A DNA stretch of 64,000 nucleotides from Amaranthus tricolor (taxonomy: Eukaryota; Streptophyta; Magnoliopsida; Caryophyllales; Amaranthaceae): the NCBI RefSeq assembly GCF_026212465.1, contig NC_080057.1:20886606-20950605 (forward strand), in the 5' to 3' direction. Positions 1 to 11,412 of this stretch are shown here, piece after piece (the first letter of the stretch is position 1; every line of letters begins with the position of its first letter). Below the pieces are notes generated by a model. That model had not been told where the DNA came from. It was given only the letters and a program-made list of their open reading frames with translations, and did not search any database. Both the position numbers and the translations under genes were made by a program.

Positions 1-628
1 ATCACTAAAGATCACATAAGAGACATGATTGTGCACAAGATACTACCAGCAATTAGAATTAAATGGCCACCACATTTAAGCAAAACAATTTTCATTCAAC
101 AGAAGCAACAACAGAATCAGCAGCATATATTCCAGCACGAAATGAAGCAACAACAGAAGCAACCACAGAAGCAGCACCAGCATGAACACCAGGAACATGT
201 AAATATGACACACATGAGTATACTTTTGGGTTACATTGTTAGGTAAATGTTTAGGTCTAAACACGATGTAGAAATTAAATAGGGGAGATGTTTAGCCGTA
301 AACATTTAGAACGAAATGTCATATAACAATTTATGGATGGCTTCAAAAACAAAATGAAAAACATATTCATCTCAGAGAACAATTTGAACTCATCACAGAT
401 AACCCAAATCCCATACTAATTGCCTCCTACATGTGGTAAGAACATAGCCTCCTAAACATAATGTTTGGTGGCTTATGAACTGAAAACCCTAGATTGGTGG
501 CAAAATGAATGAATTTAGGGATTTTGTAGCTATAATCAATTGTCTACCCTCAAAAAAAAATCATAGGGCAACAAAAACAGAACACGAAAGACATGCATAC
601 CATACAAATCACATAAACAAAATCATCA
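1..628. other. AT-rich flank, no gene recognised
   Basis: I see no gene here. A CAG/CAA-rich stretch (about 100-190) opens a short frame on each strand, but neither resembles a known protein. The stretch probably belongs to the transposon-like unit whose right end is near 1405 and whose left end lies outside the window. Confidence 0.4.
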
Positions 629-970
629 TTAGTCAAAGAGGAAAGATGTATCCATACGAGAAAATGGGCCTCGAACATCTATATCAGACAGCAAATCATC
701 ATCATCCAATGATTCTTCATCTGAGGAAGGGAACAAGTTCTCAATGTATAGATCTTGAAGATCCAGTTGTAAATCAAACATACCCTATATTTCTTCATCT
801 TCAGAAGTTATACTTCTTCCCCAGTTAGGATCTGTTTCATCAGAAGTCGTAGACGATGCAGGTAGGCGATTGTAGAAATCGAACCATGGGTTAGGAGATC
901 CAATCGTAGGATCACTTTCTTGGGACGAAGACAAACAACAAAGACAAGACGTTGGTGACGCCATGTTCAA
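629..970 (-). pseudogene. Short acidic reading frame with one in-frame TAG
   Basis: On the minus strand a frame starts with ATG at 970 (MNMASPTSC...). It runs 61 codons to a TAG at 785-787, then continues in the same frame for about 50 more codons to TAA at 629-631. The part after the TAG is strongly acidic (SSDEESLDDDDLLSD) and looks like genuine coding sequence, so the TAG may be a disabling mutation. Upstream on the minus strand lie a CT-rich leader-like stretch (about 1060-1160) and then a mariner/Stowaway-type terminus at 1385-1405. The frame may therefore be the start of a transposon-borne gene. I do not recognise the protein. A short, unrelated host gene is also possible. Confidence 0.35.
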
Positions 971-1384
971 AAAAACCCAGAAAAGTCAAGAAAAAACCCA
1001 GATTTAAAAAACCCCTAAAAGTATTAGGGTTTCAAGGAAGACGAAGATGGTGGAAAAAAAATGAAGATGAAGATAATAAACCGTAAACCAAGGTATTCTT
1101 GGGGATGAAGATGAAGATCATTGAAGAAGAAGAAGAGAGGTTGAGGATGAACATGAGAGAGAGGGAGGGAGAGGTAGGGATTCAGTAAATAGGGGAATTA
1201 TAAAGGGAGGGAAAGATTATGTTGATTAATGATGTGTTATATTGTTAATTATTTTAGGTTAGTAGGGTTTACGGGGGTAAATTCGTAATTACGTGTGTGA
1301 ACTAAGGGTATTTAAGTAAAAAAAGATTGCCAAAAATAGAAATGGGACTAATAAAAAGGTTTTGCCAAATAAGGAAATGAGACT

Positions 1385-1405
1385 ATTAATTTGGATCGGA
1401 GGGAG
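1385..1405 (-). mobile_element. Mariner/Stowaway-type terminal inverted repeat (one end)
   Basis: Read on the minus strand this end begins CTCCCTCCGATCC immediately after a TA dinucleotide (1406-1407). That is the usual Stowaway/mariner terminus and target site in plants. The matching second end is not in the window to the left, so the element either continues past position 1 or is truncated. Confidence 0.55.
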
Positions 1406-1554
1406 TATTTTTTTGCTGTTCTTTGCCTCTACTTATCATTCTTTACTACCTCTCTCACCATTATCGTTTTTTTAGTTATTTGTACGTATTATATTTGTTG
1501 TGGATATTTAGTTAGTTGTTTACTATTTATGGTTAGCGTGGTGTAAGTTACAGG

Positions 1555-1722
1555 CTTTCGGAAGTTACAGGTTCTGCTCGCTTTGAAGACCCTTCTTGAG
1601 CCGAGGGATTCTTTGATCGCACTCTCCATTATAGGTATGAGCTGCCGTCTCTCTTCCCTCCCCAGACTCTGACCATAGTTGTCTATGAGCGGGATACACT
1701 GAGTATGATGATGATGATGATT
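1555..1722 (+). repeat. RTE-type LINE/SINE 3' tail with (TGA)n end
   Basis: The stretch contains GAGCCGAGGG, a TCCCTCCCCAGAC block, and ATACACTGAGTATGATGATGATG at its end. This is the conserved 3' tail of plant RTE-like LINEs and their SINEs, which end in short trinucleotide repeats. A second diverged copy lies at 24900-25045. Confidence 0.6.
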
Positions 1723-2415
1723 TATTTTAAAATTTAATTATTATTAATAAATTTCAGATTAATTATAATGATTTTTTTATTTTTAGTTTAAGTGTGGATC
1801 CTTTATTTCTCCTAGAAAATTTACAAACGAAATAAATAAGAGTTTGAAATCGATGCTTATCAAGTTATTTTGGGATCAAATTCATCAACCTTCAATTATA
1901 TTTTGATGTTGAATTTTAGTTTGGAGTGTTTTTTAAGATAGAAGTTAGAGAGATGGAAATATGAAAAAATAAATATTAAACTAAATATTATTAATAAACA
2001 ATTAAATCAAAAAATTAAATATTAATTAAATAATGATAATAAAATATAATTAAAAAAAGAAAAATGGACCCAATCAACCTAAGCCTAATTACATGTTTTG
2101 TGCAACTTGGTTAATTTTTTCGATTTTTTAAATACTTTGTCCTGTTTTTATTGAATTAATATTTATTTTATTTAATTGTTATTAATAATTTTAGTTTAAT
2201 GATAAAAAAATTATATTTAAAATTTTTAGTTTATGAGTGGCTCTATTTTTTTTCTCCCAGAAAATTTACGAACGAAAATTCAAGTATTCAACTAAGAGTT
2301 CGAAAGTAATATTTACCGAGTCATTTTGGAATCAAATTCATCACCTATATTGTTTTATAGAATTTTAATTGTTTTAAAAATTCAATTTATAAAAGGTGGT
2401 GAAACAATTAAAAAA
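1723..2415. other. AT-rich intergenic DNA
   Basis: Very AT-rich sequence without a gene. Two similar stretches (about 1790-1910 and 2235-2380, both with CTCCxAGAAAATTTAC) suggest an old local duplication. Confidence 0.4.
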
Positions 2416-2866
2416 GGAAAAATTACTTAGAATAATCCAACTTTTTCATGATTTTCCTATAATAATCTCACCTATTGATTAACCAGGAATAATCTCAACT
2501 TTAGGAGGTATTTGCCTAGAGTAAGCTTGGATAACCCAATGACCTGTTATAGTAGGTAATTCACCAAAAAAAGTAAATTAAAAATTAAAGTAAAATTAGA
2601 GAAAATTTTTGAAAATTCACATAAAAAATTCTAAATAATTAAAAAAAGTCAAAAATTTTTTTAAATATTTTTTCACATTTTTTCGACATTTTATTTTAAT
2701 TTATATTTTTTTAAAAGAAGATAAAACTTGCTATAACAAATTATCGGTTTACTGGATTTACTCTAGGAAAATACGCTCCAAAGTCAAGATTATTTATGGA
2801 TAATTAATAGATAGAATTATTATAGAAAAATCATAAAAATATTAAATTATTCTAGGTAATTTTTCC
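2416..2866. mobile_element. MULE-type MITE, 451 bp, perfect 9-bp target duplication
   Basis: The element begins GGAAAAATTACTTAG and ends CTAGGTAATTTTTCC. Its terminal inverted repeats extend roughly 100 bp with mismatches. It is flanked on both sides by the identical 9-mer ATTAAAAAA (2407-2415 and 2867-2875). A 9-bp duplication with long inverted ends is typical of Mutator-like elements. It carries no coding capacity and sits about 280 bp upstream of the RPT1 start codon. Confidence 0.75.
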
Positions 2867-3146
2867 ATTAAAAAATATAATGACAAATAATAAAGCCCCA
2901 AAACTTTTACAAAGAGACGAGATCAATACAAAATCACACATTTTTATTTCTCTTTAATTTGCATTAATTGGCATTAATTGGGCTATAATCCATAATGGTT
3001 TATTTAGTACCTTGTTGGTTTATTCTATTAGGATACAGGGGCCGGGCGAATAACAAGTCCTACTCCTACTTCACCTCTCTTGTTCTTGAAGAAAACTTTA
3101 GCATCTTCAAAAAACACATCAGAGCAGCGAGAAATCAAACACAAAA

Positions 3147-6100
3147 ATGGCAATTGATCACGAAGATGAGCTCAAGGACGAGAAGAATCCTCCACCACTT
3201 GACGAAGATGATATCGCTCTCTTGAAAACCTATGTACTTTCTAGTCCTAATTACTTCGCTTTCCTCCCATCCATTTTTTCTTTTCGATTTATACAAAATA
3301 CCAAATTTATACTCTTTTTGGTTTAATTTGTGCTTATATGATCTTTTATGCTAAATTAGGAATGTTTCATGGGAATCATAGTGGTTAATTGAAATCTGTG
3401 CTAGTTATATCGTATGTAATTTGAGTTTTGTTTTCTTGATCTATTGCGATTGTAAAGTTTGATTTTTCCTTAATCCCGATTGCCTATGTATTTTTTATTG
3501 CTGATATTTTTTCAATTGATCTCGTAGTGAAGGTAGTTGATGGTGAAAGATGCAAATTACAGTTGAGGTCTTACTGATTCGAGAATTAGGGTTTGTATTA
3601 TAGGATAGCGAACTTAACCAAATGTTAAGCGTCTTTATATGTTTAGCAATTGCTTACTCCCTCCATACAATGAGTTTGCTACATTTCCTATTTCCATCGT
3701 ACTTCTTAATTTGTTACATTTACAGGAATATTCCACACCACTTTTTGAACTTTCATCCATGCAATCTGGATTCTAACAACTAAACTTCTCTTTAATGTTT
3801 GGGGTTTGATATTTGTGCCAAGCCCCTTGTTAGCTGAATCAGGGACAGGGAAGCATGTATCAATAGGGTGCTTTCTAATTTTTCATTTCATTGCAAGTTG
3901 TTAATACCTAGTGGTGTCTGGCGAACTTATTAAAAAAAATGGATGTCGGATGCTTACTTAGGTTTAAAAAGTGCACCTCCTAGAAAGGCTCTAGAAAAAC
4001 CACTTCTCTTAATCTAGGCTTAGCGAGATATGTGAGTCGCACATTTTTTGTGTTTCAGCGTTTTTTATGCCTCAAGCATGTTGGATTTTTTTGGAGAAAC
4101 CTTTTCAAACAATATGTCATAGTATCAATGGACAAACAAAGAGTTGTGTCTTATTTGAAGAGAAAAAAGAAAGGGAACTGGACTTCTTTTGTCTTTGAAG
4201 AGAGAAAGAAAAAAAAAGGAAACTTAAGGACTTGCTTGCAATCCTAATTGTAAGCAAGCAGACCAGTACTAGGTAGTTTGTAGTTTCCCTTTATGTTTTA
4301 CTTTTTCTCTTCTAACTTTTACTTTTTTTCTTTTTTGCGGATATCTTTTTTCATTTCTCCTTCTAGATTTCAACTTTTTTTCTTTTCTTCCTTTGGTTTA
4401 TTTGATTTTTTTTGGCTTCTTCCTCTTTTAGTTTTCGCTTTGTTTATAGTATTTCAATTATGCTAAACTTCTTTCTGTTGGTTTTTTCTGTTTTAATTTT
4501 TCTCTTTATTTCTTCTTTCGATTTTCGTTGATGTCTTCTTTTCTCTATTTTCTTCTCTAATAACAATGTATACCTCTTTCAAAAAAAAAACCAAAAAAAC
4601 AATGTGATACCAACCAGACAAAGAACAACTAGACGTCTAGACATATTGCATAGAATTTAGCTTTAGGTACCTTTTTGTGTCATTTAGCACTATATTAGTG
4701 GCTTAATGCAATGGTAACAAATGTTTAGATCTTTTATACAACAATTGTATATTCTCTATTCTCATATAATTTGAAGTAATAAATATTTTAAAAATTGTTT
4801 TTAAGCTTTTGACCAAAAACTTATGCCTTACCTCCCTAACAACTTGCAGTTTCGCCTTGCACCCTGTCCTTGACACTTGTGTGCCTTGCGTCTTTTACAA
4901 TTAAGGATTCTCATTGGGTCCCTGATTTCTTTCCTCGAATGGCTTTCTTTATGTTTTTGTATAATAGGTTTTGCCAGTTTGTTTGGACCTCCATGATACC
5001 GTCCAGCTGCGGACTTGTACTATGTTGTGATTTTTGTGGTTATTGTTATCATTTGATAGTTGTGTTTTTAATTTTTGTTCTAATTTAATGGATGGGAAAT
5101 CAGTTTGGTTGTAATTACTAGTTATGTTAATTCTTATGTGTCAAGTGCTTCAAGAAGTTTAGGCTTATATTGATTGTTTGTGCAGGGATTGGGACCTTAC
5201 TCATCCAGCATCAAGAAAGTGGAGAAGGAAATTAAGGAGATGGCGAAGAAAGTCAATGACTTATGTGGTATGTGTGATACATATCAATTTACTAAAGTAT
5301 TGTGCAATTCCTGTTTTATTCTTGCTGGATGTTCTTTGAAGTTATAATGATCTTTGATTGGTTTCATCCTCTCCCCCCGAACTTATTAGCTTAGTTAGAA
5401 CAGTATTCATCAATGTTCTGGAGTAAAAAGCTGAAGTCTAATGAAGTTACTGTCCTTTGTGTTTTGACATGTGTGAATCGTGTGATATGTTTTACTGGCT
5501 TTTTGAATGATGTTTGACAATGTAATGGTCAAAGTCTAAAACTCAAGAGTCAAGACCTTTGATATCTGTTAGTTAATAGCATGGCCTATTATAGATTATC
5601 ATGAGTGTGTTTTTTCTGTTTAAAAAATGCGTCATCCTGGACTTACATATTGTAAAAGACTTATGTAGGTGAAGTATTCTGTCAATTTCATAAGCCCATA
5701 TGTTTTAGTATTCACTGGTTTGAATAGCTTGAACTTTTATGTCTTGATTAGCCATCTGAGTAGGTTCATGGCAATATTTTGTCATTGTTGCGATTTTGCA
5801 AAACTATTAATTGGCGAAGTTTGTAGTTGCCAGATTAAAGTTGAAGGTAATTAGATGAGGTTTATGAAAACGCTATGTATATGAATGACAGGAGCTTGTT
5901 TATTTTTTTAATTTTTAACATTTTCAGAATAACTAATGAGTTCCTAACAATTGAAATTTTGACTTGTGAGAACCATGTCAATTTCTTTGGGCCTCTGTCT
6001 CAGGATGTGCCAAAGGAGCTGTTTCTTGTTCTAGTTGATCACTTGATTGACACTATGTATGAGCTGAAGTTTTCTTGAAAAAGATTTTTATGAGTAGGTC

Positions 6101-9065
6101 CATTTATGTGTGTCTGATTTCTGTTTTTTTTTTAAATAGGTTGTGTGACCAATTTTATTATCTATTCTTTGACAAAAAAAATTTTTAAATGGTGATTTAC
6201 TATCTATATAAACTAGTTTGTTGGACATTCTAGCTTGTATCTCCTTGATAGAAGCAATGATTTTTGTAATGTGGCAGGAATTAAGGAGTCTGATACTGGA
6301 TTAGCAACTCCTAGCCAATGGGACTTGGTCTCTGACAAGCAAATGATGCAAGAAGAACAACCTCTCCAGGTATTTTTTTTGTGAAGTTTCTTTGCTAATG
6401 TCTTTTTTTTATATAACTGTCTTTGAATGCTGAATGATTATGGTGAAATTTGAGCAGGTTGCAAGATGTACCAAGATCATCAGTCCAAACACGGAAGATG
6501 CTAAGTATGTTATTAATGTGAAGCAGATTGCAAAGGTACTCGAAATTCAAGCTTGTCTTTCCTTTTCCTGTTTTATTTTCCTTTTACCTTCAATTGGGGG
6601 CCATTGTCACTTCTATTATATTGTTGTCTGATAGAAGGTTATGATTTTTTTTTTTTTTAATCTTAATGCTGTGAGAAATGGTATTTACCTTGGCTGAGAC
6701 AATTTTAGTTTGTGATATTTCTAATATGGAGTATTTGTTATAATGCACCATTCTCCAAGTGGTTTGGTTGGTTTTTGACTTTTGATATTGTATTGTAGAA
6801 CATTTTCTTATGGTATGTGTAGTTGCTTACTATGAATACTTCCCTTGGTTCTTTCTTATTTGCAGCATAAGCCTACCGTTCTCTCACTAAATGGTTGGCC
6901 CGTGTTGTAGAACCTGAGAAAGTATTTTCGTTCTAGTAAATTTTTGGGTTGTGATTGTTTAGGACATACATTTATATTTGCTTGATATGACTTGTGATCA
7001 CTTTTAACATGTTTATATTTTATTATTTCAGTTTGTTGTTGGGCTGGGTGATAAAGTATCTCCAACTGATATCGAAGAAGGCATGCGTGTTGGGTATGTT
7101 GGTATATTTTCAATTGATCTTGTGATTCTGTGGTGTGTCTAGCTTGGTGTTATATATAGTTTTGGGAATTGTCTAATTGTGTTTCAATATGGTGCAATCT
7201 TCAGAGCTGAATCAGATATTTAACGCTAACACTATCCTGTAACTGTGGAAAATCATATTGATGAGTGCATTTTTTTTGTTATGGTGGAATCTTGTGATAT
7301 GCAGTTGATGCTCCAACTACTCAGGACTTTTTATATGATTTTTCTTGCCTGATAGGAAAATGGCCTGTTAGTTAAAGGACTATACTTGTTAGATCACACT
7401 GCTTTTTACTGAACTAGTCCCTGCTCTTTGATTTGTGAGGTTGCTTATAGTGGACGGTTTTCAAACCTTGGGAATCTATTTCTTGTCCTTCCGTTTGAAG
7501 TTGCTTGAATTTGATATGCTGTTTCTATTGCAGCCAAAAATTGTGATGGCTGAAAATCTTGATTGACATCTTTTGATCCCCTTTGACATGCCCTATTACT
7601 CTCGGCTGCTTCTTTTACTAATTCATCTATTTTGTCTCTCCACGTGATACATCACACAAATAGTCTTTTGTTAATTTGAGCTTTCATTTTCTAATATGTT
7701 TATGACAGGGTTGATAGAAACAAGTACCAGATTCAGATTCCCTTGCCACCAAAGATTGATCCCAGTGTGACCATGATGACAGTGGAGGAGAAGCCAGATG
7801 TGACGTATAACGATGTGGGTGGCTGCAAAGAGCAAATTGAGAAGATGCGAGAAGTGCGTTCCACTTATGATTTCTTTCATTGTTTTAATATGACTAATGA
7901 GAATAAGTCGTAATTTTTTATTTTAGATCTCTTGGTCTGGATTTTCTTTGTGCTTTCAAGATGTTCATCTGATCCCTACTTATTTTTCGGTTGTAGGTTG
8001 TTGAATTACCCATGCTTCACCCAGAAAAATTTGTTAAGCTTGGGATAGATCCTCCTAAGGGTGTGCTATGCTATGGCCCTCCTGGCACTGGAAAAACACT
8101 TTTGGCTAGAGCTGTTGCTAATAGAACTGATGCATGCTTCATTCGAGTTATTGGCAGTGAGCTAGTCCAGAAGTATGTTGGTGAGGGTGCTCGGATGGTT
8201 CGTGAGCTATTTCAGGTATGTTTTTCTTCTGACGGCTTAGTCGAATGCTTCCTTTTTCTGTATAGCTGAATTGCTAAATATATGATGTGCTTGTTTAATT
8301 AGATGGCAAGGTCAAAGAAGGCATGTATTGTTTTCTTTGATGAAGTTGATGCCATTGGAGGTGCTCGTTTTGATGATGGTGTGGGAGGAGACAATGAGGT
8401 TCAACGTACCATGCTTGAAATTGTGAACCAGCTTGATGGGTTTGATGCTCGTGGAAACATTAAAGTTCTTATGGCCACAAACAGGTAAATTTTGTTCTTG
8501 AAGGCAACATTTCTACAACTTCATTGAGTTTTGAGTAAAATTAATCTATGTTGTCCTGTTTCAGACCTGACACACTAGACCCTGCTCTCTTGCGTCCTGG
8601 AAGATTGGACAGAAAGGTTGAGTTTGGCCTTCCTGATTTAGAGGGTAGGACACAAATTTTCAAGATCCATACCAGGACAATGAATTGTGAAAGGGATATC
8701 CGATTTGAGCTACTTGCTCGCCTTTGTCCAAACTCCACAGGTAAATTTTACCTATTCTGCAAGTAACATTTTGTACCACTTTACATGCATTTAAAGTAAC
8801 AAAGATTCCCAAAAGAGATAAACCCCAGCCTTGGGAAATGGTTTTTTTTTTGGAGAAGTGTTATTTGAGGTGGGAAGGAAACTTACTAATCTGAAAATCT
8901 GTGACAGGTGCTGACATTAGAAGTGTGTGCACCGAAGCCGGAATGTATGCAATTCGTGCTCGTAGAAAGACGGTGACAGAGAAAGATTTCCTTGATGCAG
9001 TAAACAAAGTCATCAAGGGTTACCAAAAGTTCAGTGCTACTCCCAAGTACATGGTTTACAACTAA
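3147..9065 (+). CDS. RPT1: 26S proteasome regulatory ATPase subunit RPT1 (regulatory particle subunit 7)
   Basis: RPT1 is one of six AAA+ ATPases in the base of the 19S regulatory particle; it unfolds ubiquitinated proteins and feeds them into the 20S core. Ten coding exons: 3147-3233, 5186-5267, 6278-6369, 6458-6535, 7032-7093, 7709-7853, 7997-8215, 8303-8484, 8565-8740, 8908-9065. They join without frame breaks to 426 aa, the usual length for RPT1. The start is [18 protein letters not shown] coiled-coil/OB region occupies the first ~170 residues. Walker A GPPGTGKT is at about 209-216 and Walker B FFDEVD at about 266-271, followed by the SRH region [17 protein letters not shown]. The C-terminus is ...KYMVYN. 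All catalytic residues look intact. Intron 1 is the largest (about 1.95 kb) and contains a Stowaway-like end near 3657. Identity is very secure; copy number in the genome cannot be judged. Confidence 0.98.
3655..3735 (+). mobile_element. Stowaway-like MITE end in RPT1 intron 1
   Basis: A TA is followed by CTCCCTCCATACAATGAG, the usual start of a Stowaway-type MITE. I could not find a matching inverted right end, so this is probably a truncated copy. Confidence 0.4.
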
Positions 9066-10008
9066 AAAATTCTTGTTACAAGAGCCTGCCTGATAATTCC
9101 AATATCACTCCCATGGATAGCAATTTCCTGCACTATCGTCTGGACGCTGGCACCAAATGGGAACTTAATGCAAGTCAATAGCAGTTCTACTAAGAGGTCT
9201 ATTGAATATTTGTGCTGGAAGTTCCATTTATTTGTAGTTTCAAACAAAGTTTGGGTTCGGCATGTGGTTAGTTAGCTGAAGTGAGTCTTTTGTTGCCAGA
9301 CTGATCTACAATTTAGGGTGTTCTGGGACTTCTGGTTGTTATCTTTTTTTACTGTATAATTTAGAAATTTGTAATGACTACCAAATGTTGGCCTTTTTCC
9401 CTGTTTTCCCTTCAAATGTTGCTATTATTAGAAAGAACTGGTTTATAAAAATCGGAGAAGAGTTCTTCCGGTGAATGTTCTTCATTCATTTTCTTCTTTT
9501 CCTTTTACTATCCAAATGAAGTGGATTGGTAAGAGTCATATGTTATAATTGTTGATTTTTTAAGCTACTGGATGATTTAACTGTTTAAGATGTTTGGTGA
9601 ACTTCGATATTGGTTTTTGGCTATTAACAAACCATTAAATACATCCACACAAGTCAAAATAAATTTACCCAAAATGAATGAAACAAAGAAATAACAAGGT
9701 TGTTAAATAATTTTTTCCTAGTTTGAGCCAATTCAAATTATTCTTGAGCTGAACGTAATGATAATAATAAAATTAATTTCACCCAAATGATGAACACAAA
9801 ACATTTATATTAAATACAAATATATGGTCTGATTTAGTCTTATGTAATCTAATAATAGTAATTGTAGTTTGGTCTATTTTGATTTGATTAGATTTGATCT
9901 CATCTAATCTAATATGATCTAATCTAATCTAATACATAATTTGATATTTTAATTAAATCTAATTTGATCAGATTTCAATATAAATAAGCAATACATTCAA
10001 AAATTGAA
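9066..10008. other. RPT1 3' UTR and intergenic DNA with TCTAATC repeats
   Basis: The first ~300 bp are the likely 3' UTR of RPT1. From about 9830 to 9965 the DNA is a degenerate tandem of TCTAATC/TGATCT motifs. No gene is visible. Confidence 0.45.
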
Positions 10009-11040
10009 CGTAACACTCCAAAATTTCCGACCCTTATATGACACAAAAACCGCAAAGGACGGGAGGAAATTCGGGTGTTGCATTAAAATAAAATAAAATA
10101 ATAATCTAAAATTGTGAGTAGAAATTTCGACAACATTTCTGCTAAAAATCGAGGGCGAGATGGAATATAAACACAATAAAATAACTAAACTATCCAAGGC
10201 ATCATCACCTTTTAAATCTTGTACCACGACGGAATGATTCATCGTCGGCTCCTCAAATCATCATGACAAGCATGGATTGTGATTCCAGTGTTGACGCTCG
10301 AGTTTTAAAAAGAAATAAAACACTTTAAAAACATACAAAACCATAAACTACGCAGCGGAATTATGAAAATACAATAGAAGACACAATGTCTCATACCAAA
10401 AACATATACAACCTAAAATTTACAAAAGACATAAAAGAGCTACGAAGTAAAAAGACAAATGCATAACTCGTGTTATGCTTCGCACTCATCAGTCTCCCCC
10501 AATGCAATGCAGAAGAAGCTTCAATACTTGTTACACCTATCTAGGATGTTCCTGCTGCTCAATATCAGACCATAAGCATGTATCATAGCAGAAGCATCAT
10601 AGAATGTGGTAATAAATCAAACATAAACACAAACACATACACGTCAGTAACTAACACCAAATATAATAAGGTCAACAGACTAGCTAACATTATATTATAC
10701 AACTGTATAAAGATGATTTTGTAAAACACAAAGTATAACTAGTAACTATTTATCATCCATCTATATTTCTTGATCTCAATTTCTTTCCCAACACGAACCA
10801 TGTGTTCATGGGTGGAATGTATATCTTAACACTCCTCTTCTCAAAATCATAACATCTTTATAAGACACGTATGATATCAACTTAATTAAGGGCGTTAACA
10901 AACTACCTGACGCCTCATGATAAAGCATGGCTTTACGACGCTTGTCTACCTTAAAGTAAGTGTGATCATAGTATATCCTTAGGATTCTAAACTCCCATGA
11001 GGTAACTCAACTTATTCACAATCATTCTATAAAGGAAAAC

Positions 11041-11412
11041 CCTTGGGGTTCGCAAGACCCACGAGGCACTTCTCTCTAGCATAAACTATTCTATCGATGA
11101 AGACCTTGGGGTTTTGCAAGACCCCCCGGTAACTCACGTACTCTTGCTATCAATGAGAACCATGGAGTTTGCAAGACCCACCAGTAACTCAAACATACTC
11201 TTGCCATCAATGAGAACCTTAGGGTTTGCAAGACCCACCGGTAACTCATGTACTCTTGCTATCAATGAGAACCATGGGGTTTGCAAGACCCACCTATAAC
11301 TCACAAATACTCTTGCTATCAATGAGAACCTTGGGGTTTGCAAGGCCCACTGGTAACTCAAATATACTCTTGCTATCATGAGAACCTTGGGTTTGCAAGA
11401 CCCACCGGCAAC
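11041..11412. repeat. Tandem array, dimeric 55+57 bp units (left part)
   Basis: Units contain the phrase TTTGCAAGACCCACCGGTAACTC followed by TACTCTTGCTATCAATGAGAAC. Successive GCAAG positions are 11054, 11117, 11171, 11228, 11283, 11340 and 11395. After the first two units the spacing alternates 57, 55, 57, 55. Unit variants (CATGG versus CTTGG before the core) also alternate, giving a ~112 bp higher-order period. The array resumes at 13319 after an insertion. Confidence 0.85.

Noticed and set aside
4032..4247. Lys-rich frame in RPT1 intron 1
   Set aside because: It lies wholly in an intron and derives from A/G-rich sequence; no homology or splice support.
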